From CAZGTQ01 sp964528575 (GTDB lineage: Bacteria; Planctomycetota; UBA1135; GCA-002686595), in NCBI GenBank assembly GCA_964528575.1, contig CAZGTQ010000075.1, positions 1-26,678 of the forward strand: a stretch of DNA of 26,678 nt. The letters run 5' to 3'. Numbering within the stretch: position 1 is the first letter of the stretch; the number at the start of each line of letters is the position of its first letter. A program made the position numbers and the translations under genes. Under the pieces are notes generated by a model. It saw nothing but the letters and a program-made list of their open reading frames with translations. It did not search any database and had not been told where the DNA came from. Of the stretch, positions 24,806 through 26,678 are shown in pieces.

Positions 24806-25617
24806 CGCGGCCGTTGCGCAGCACGCTGCGGCTCGCGCTCGGCTTCGCGCCGACGCTCGTGCTGCTGCCGGTCGCGCTCGCCGCCTACGCGCTGCGTGCG
24901 CTGGCGCCGCGGCGCTGGCTGCGCTTCGCGGTCGGCGTGCAGACGCTCTGGGCCCGGGCGACGCTGCGGGTGCTCGGGATCGAGCTCGACCTGCCGGCGG
25001 AGCCGCCGCCGGCCGCGCGCTTCGTCGTCGCCAACCACCTCTCGTACCTCGACGTGCTCGTCCTCGCGGCCGTCCTGCCCGGCCGCTTCGTCGCCAAGCA
25101 CGAGATCGCCGGCTGGCCGCTGCTCGGCCTGTTGAGCCGGGTCGGCGGCACGCTCTTCGTCGACCGTGGCCGCGGGCGCGACATCCCGCGCGTCGCGGCC
25201 GAGATCGAGCGCACGCTCGCGAACGGTCTCGCCGTGCTCATGTTTCCCGAGGGCGGGACCTCGGGGGGCGAGCGCGTCGAGCGCTTCCACCCGGCGTTGC
25301 TCGAGCCCGCGCGCGGCATCGGCTGTTTGCCCGTCGCGCTCGGGTACCGGACGCCGGGCGAGCCGTGGGCGCCGTCCTGGACGGTGTGCTGGTGGGGCGG
25401 TGCGCCGCTCTGGCCACACCTGTGGCGGCTCCTGGGCCTGGGCCGCGTCGTGGCGCGGGTGCGGTGGGCGCGAGCGCCCGTGCGAGCGGACGACCGCAAG
25501 CGGCTGGCGGAGCGGGCGCAGGAGGCCGTGGCGGAGCTGTTCGAGCCCGTGCCGCAGGCGCCGCGGCCGCCGTGGCGGGGGCGTCCGGAGCCTTCGGAGG
25601 GGACGGCGGCGGGCTAG
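24802..25617 (+). CDS. plsC: 1-acyl-sn-glycerol-3-phosphate acyltransferase (PlsC-like)
   Basis: A 271-residue membrane-associated acyltransferase with an N-terminal hydrophobic helix (about 13-30). The catalytic NHLSYLD (His79, Asp84) and the substrate motif FPEGGTS (148-154) are present; the usual FPEGTRS has an extra Gly here. KHEIAGWPLLG and GTLFVDRGRGRD are also standard. PlsC makes phosphatidic acid by acylating lysophosphatidic acid; members also acylate lipid A, ornithine lipids or glycolipids. As the last gene of a sugar-transferase operon it may act on a glycolipid rather than in bulk phospholipid synthesis (inference). The C-terminal Pro/Arg-rich tail is not conserved. The ATG overlaps the previous stop. 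Confidence 0.88.
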   Translation: MTRPLRSTLRLALGFAPTLVLLPVALAAYALRALAPRRWLRFAVGVQTLWARATLRVLGIELDLPAEPPPAARFVVANHLSYLDVLVLAAVLPGRFVAKHEIAGWPLLGLLSRVGGTLFVDRGRGRDIPRVAAEIERTLANGLAVLMFPEGGTSGGERVERFHPALLEPARGIGCLPVALGYRTPGEPWAPSWTVCWWGGAPLWPHLWRLLGLGRVVARVRWARAPVRADDRKRLAERAQEAVAELFEPVPQAPRPPWRGRPEPSEGTAAG

Positions 25618-25956
25618 GCCAGGCGGGCGGATTCGCCCGGAACCGGCGCGCTCGGGTGTGCGTCGAAGGAACGTGCAAAGGGCGGATGGTGCAAAAGGGG
25701 AGGGCGGCTGGAGCCTCGGGCGCGCTTCTTCCGAAGCAGGATCACGGACCTGCGCGCCGTCCGACCGGTCGCTACTGCGCGTTGGGAACCCCGACGGTGC
25801 CGGACGGCGTATGGTCCAGATTTCGCTAGAGCCATAGACTGTGTCTCGCCCCCTAGACCGCGCTCGCCCCCCTCTCCGGCCCCCCTGCGGGAGGCGCGTC
25901 AGGGTCCCCTTGCATCCCCCTCAGCGCTGCGAGCGAACGTAGCTCGACCTCCGCGA
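25618..25956 (+). other. 339-nt intergenic region, gene-free
   Basis: No convincing gene: open frames here are short and have no family character. It holds a 10-bp palindrome CGACCGGTCG (25762-25771), a TATGG/CCATA inverted pair (25810-25814, 25832-25836), GTGCAAA twice around 25673-25695, and from about 25845 to 25923 a C-rich run with several blocks of five or six C. It should hold the plsC terminator and the promoter and leader of the IPT gene, but neither can be placed with confidence. Confidence 0.5.
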
Positions 25957-26678
25957 ATGCCCCACCTCCGGCCCCGTTCCAGCTCGCTCTCCGCCCTGCT
26001 GGTGCTCCTGCTCTGGACGACTGTGGCCGCCGCCGGCGGCCCCGCGGTCGTCCCGGCGCTGTCTTCCGTCGATCCGAGCAGCGGCACCTCGCTCGGGGGG
26101 ACGAGCGTCACGCTGACCGGCTCCGGGTTCGAAGCGGCCGGCACGAACCTCGTCACGTTCGGCGGGGCTCCTGCGACCAACGTCGTCGTCGTGAGCGACA
26201 CGACGATCACGTGCGAGACGCCGGCCGGGACGGCCGGCGCGTTTGTCGACTTGGACGTCGCGAACGACAACGGGTCGGCGTCGCTCGTCGGCGGCTTCGC
26301 GTACCACGCTCTGCCGACGGTGACGGCGGTGCTGCCCTCGAGCGGCACGTCGCTGGGCGGGACGAGCGCGACGATCACGGGCAGCGGCTTCGCGGACTTC
26401 GACGCGGGGACGAGCGCGGTGACGTTCGGCGGCGTCGCGGCGACGAACGTCGTCGTGGCGAGCGACACGTCGATCACGTGCGACGTGCCCGCCGGGTCGG
26501 CGGGAGCGAGCGTCGACGTCGAGGTCGCGAACGACAACGGTGCGGCGCTCCTGGCCGGCGGCTTCGGGTACCACGCTCTGCCGGCGGTGACGGCGGTGCT
26601 GCCCTCGAGCGGCACGTCGCTGGGCGGGACGAGCGCGACGATCACGGGCAGCGGCTTCGCGGACTTCGACGCGGGGAC
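25957..26678 (+). CDS. exported IPT/TIG-repeat protein, N-terminal part (truncated by window edge)
   Basis: 240 complete codons, open to the window end. A signal peptide (SSLSALLVLLLWTTVAAAGG, residues 8-27) precedes IPT/TIG immunoglobulin-like domains. The recurring core is PSSGTSLGGTS, then TGSGF, VTFGG, ATNVVV, ITC and VANDNG. The first domain spans about 34-116, the second 117-205, and a third begins at about 206 and runs off the edge. The period is 89 residues. Each domain keeps one Cys in the same place (TITCETP, SITCDVP). Such repeats occur in bacterial surface and extracellular proteins involved in adhesion or glycan binding. The ATG has no obvious ribosome site. Total length and anchoring domain lie outside the window. 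Confidence 0.85.
   Translation, partial: MPHLRPRSSSLSALLVLLLWTTVAAAGGPAVVPALSSVDPSSGTSLGGTSVTLTGSGFEAAGTNLVTFGGAPATNVVVVSDTTITCETPAGTAGAFVDLDVANDNGSASLVGGFAYHALPTVTAVLPSSGTSLGGTSATITGSGFADFDAGTSAVTFGGVAATNVVVASDTSITCDVPAGSAGASVDVEVANDNGAALLAGGFGYHALPAVTAVLPSSGTSLGGTSATITGSGFADFDAG
26301..26678 (+). repeat. 267-bp repeats in IPT gene, nearly identical
   Basis: Positions 26301-26411 and 26568-26678 match over 111 nt with a single mismatch (A at 26317, G at 26584). The offset is 267 bp, one IPT domain. The first domain of the gene is clearly more diverged, so the identical stretch reflects recent duplication or gene conversion. The array continues past the window. Confidence 0.92.

Noticed and set aside
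25365..25829. Small open frames across the plsC end and the following gap
   Set aside because: They overlap plsC out of frame, lack a ribosome site, and have compositions set by GC bias.

Overview
The window is very GC-rich (about three quarters by eye, not computed) and densely coded, with 19 genes I can support, one cut by the right edge. I see no rRNA, tRNA, CRISPR array, insertion sequence or integrase. The gene mix points to a free-living, deep-branching Gram-negative-type bacterium, most likely Planctomycetota or a similar phylum (Myxococcota, Acidobacteriota and Gemmatimonadota are alternatives). The pointers are an ECF sigma factor paired with a Ser/Thr kinase, an exported FG-GAP/ASPIC-UnbV protein beside a TPR protein, a cupredoxin-like lipoprotein, an IPT/TIG-repeat surface protein and a eukaryote-like isoleucyl-tRNA synthetase. 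Several starts lack a visible Shine-Dalgarno sequence, so some start codons are uncertain.

Layout. 1-2053: on the minus strand, a cupredoxin-like lipoprotein, a strong hairpin, then a PuuD-type membrane protein without its cytochrome domain. 2054-4512: on the plus strand, a FabG-like reductase followed 8 nt later by a tandem-nitroreductase (SagB-type) protein. 4519-9211: a minus-strand operon of a GT39-like membrane protein, a TPR protein and an FG-GAP/ASPIC protein, the last two overlapping by 4 nt. 9295-14715: on the plus strand, an SDR with an altered active site, a CstB-like persulfide dioxygenase-rhodanese and type-2 ileS. 14767-17110: a minus-strand ECF sigma factor then a Ser/Thr kinase with an unusual glycine-rich hydrophobic tail. 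17140-20723: a plus-strand cupin lipoprotein, a glutamate-cysteine-ligase-like protein with two CBS domains and an aspartoacylase-like hydrolase, tightly packed. 20884-25617: a plus-strand epimerase, two tandem GT39 paralogues and a PlsC acyltransferase, each junction overlapping. 25618-25956: the only long gene-free stretch. 25957 to the end: an exported IPT/TIG-repeat protein.

Functional themes. The 20884-25617 operon looks like envelope lipid or glycan synthesis. The 17140-20723 genes pair a predicted amide-forming enzyme, gated by CBS domains, with a predicted amide-cleaving zinc enzyme; its substrate is unknown. The sigma/kinase pair is a signalling unit. The persulfide gene implies sulfide detoxification. 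A recurring oddity is short in-frame tandem duplication, seen in at least five genes and again, at larger scale, in the IPT repeats. No single locus is clearly a new defence or mobile system; the best candidates for something undescribed are the ligase/hydrolase operon, the kinase tail domain and the PuuD/cupredoxin pairing.
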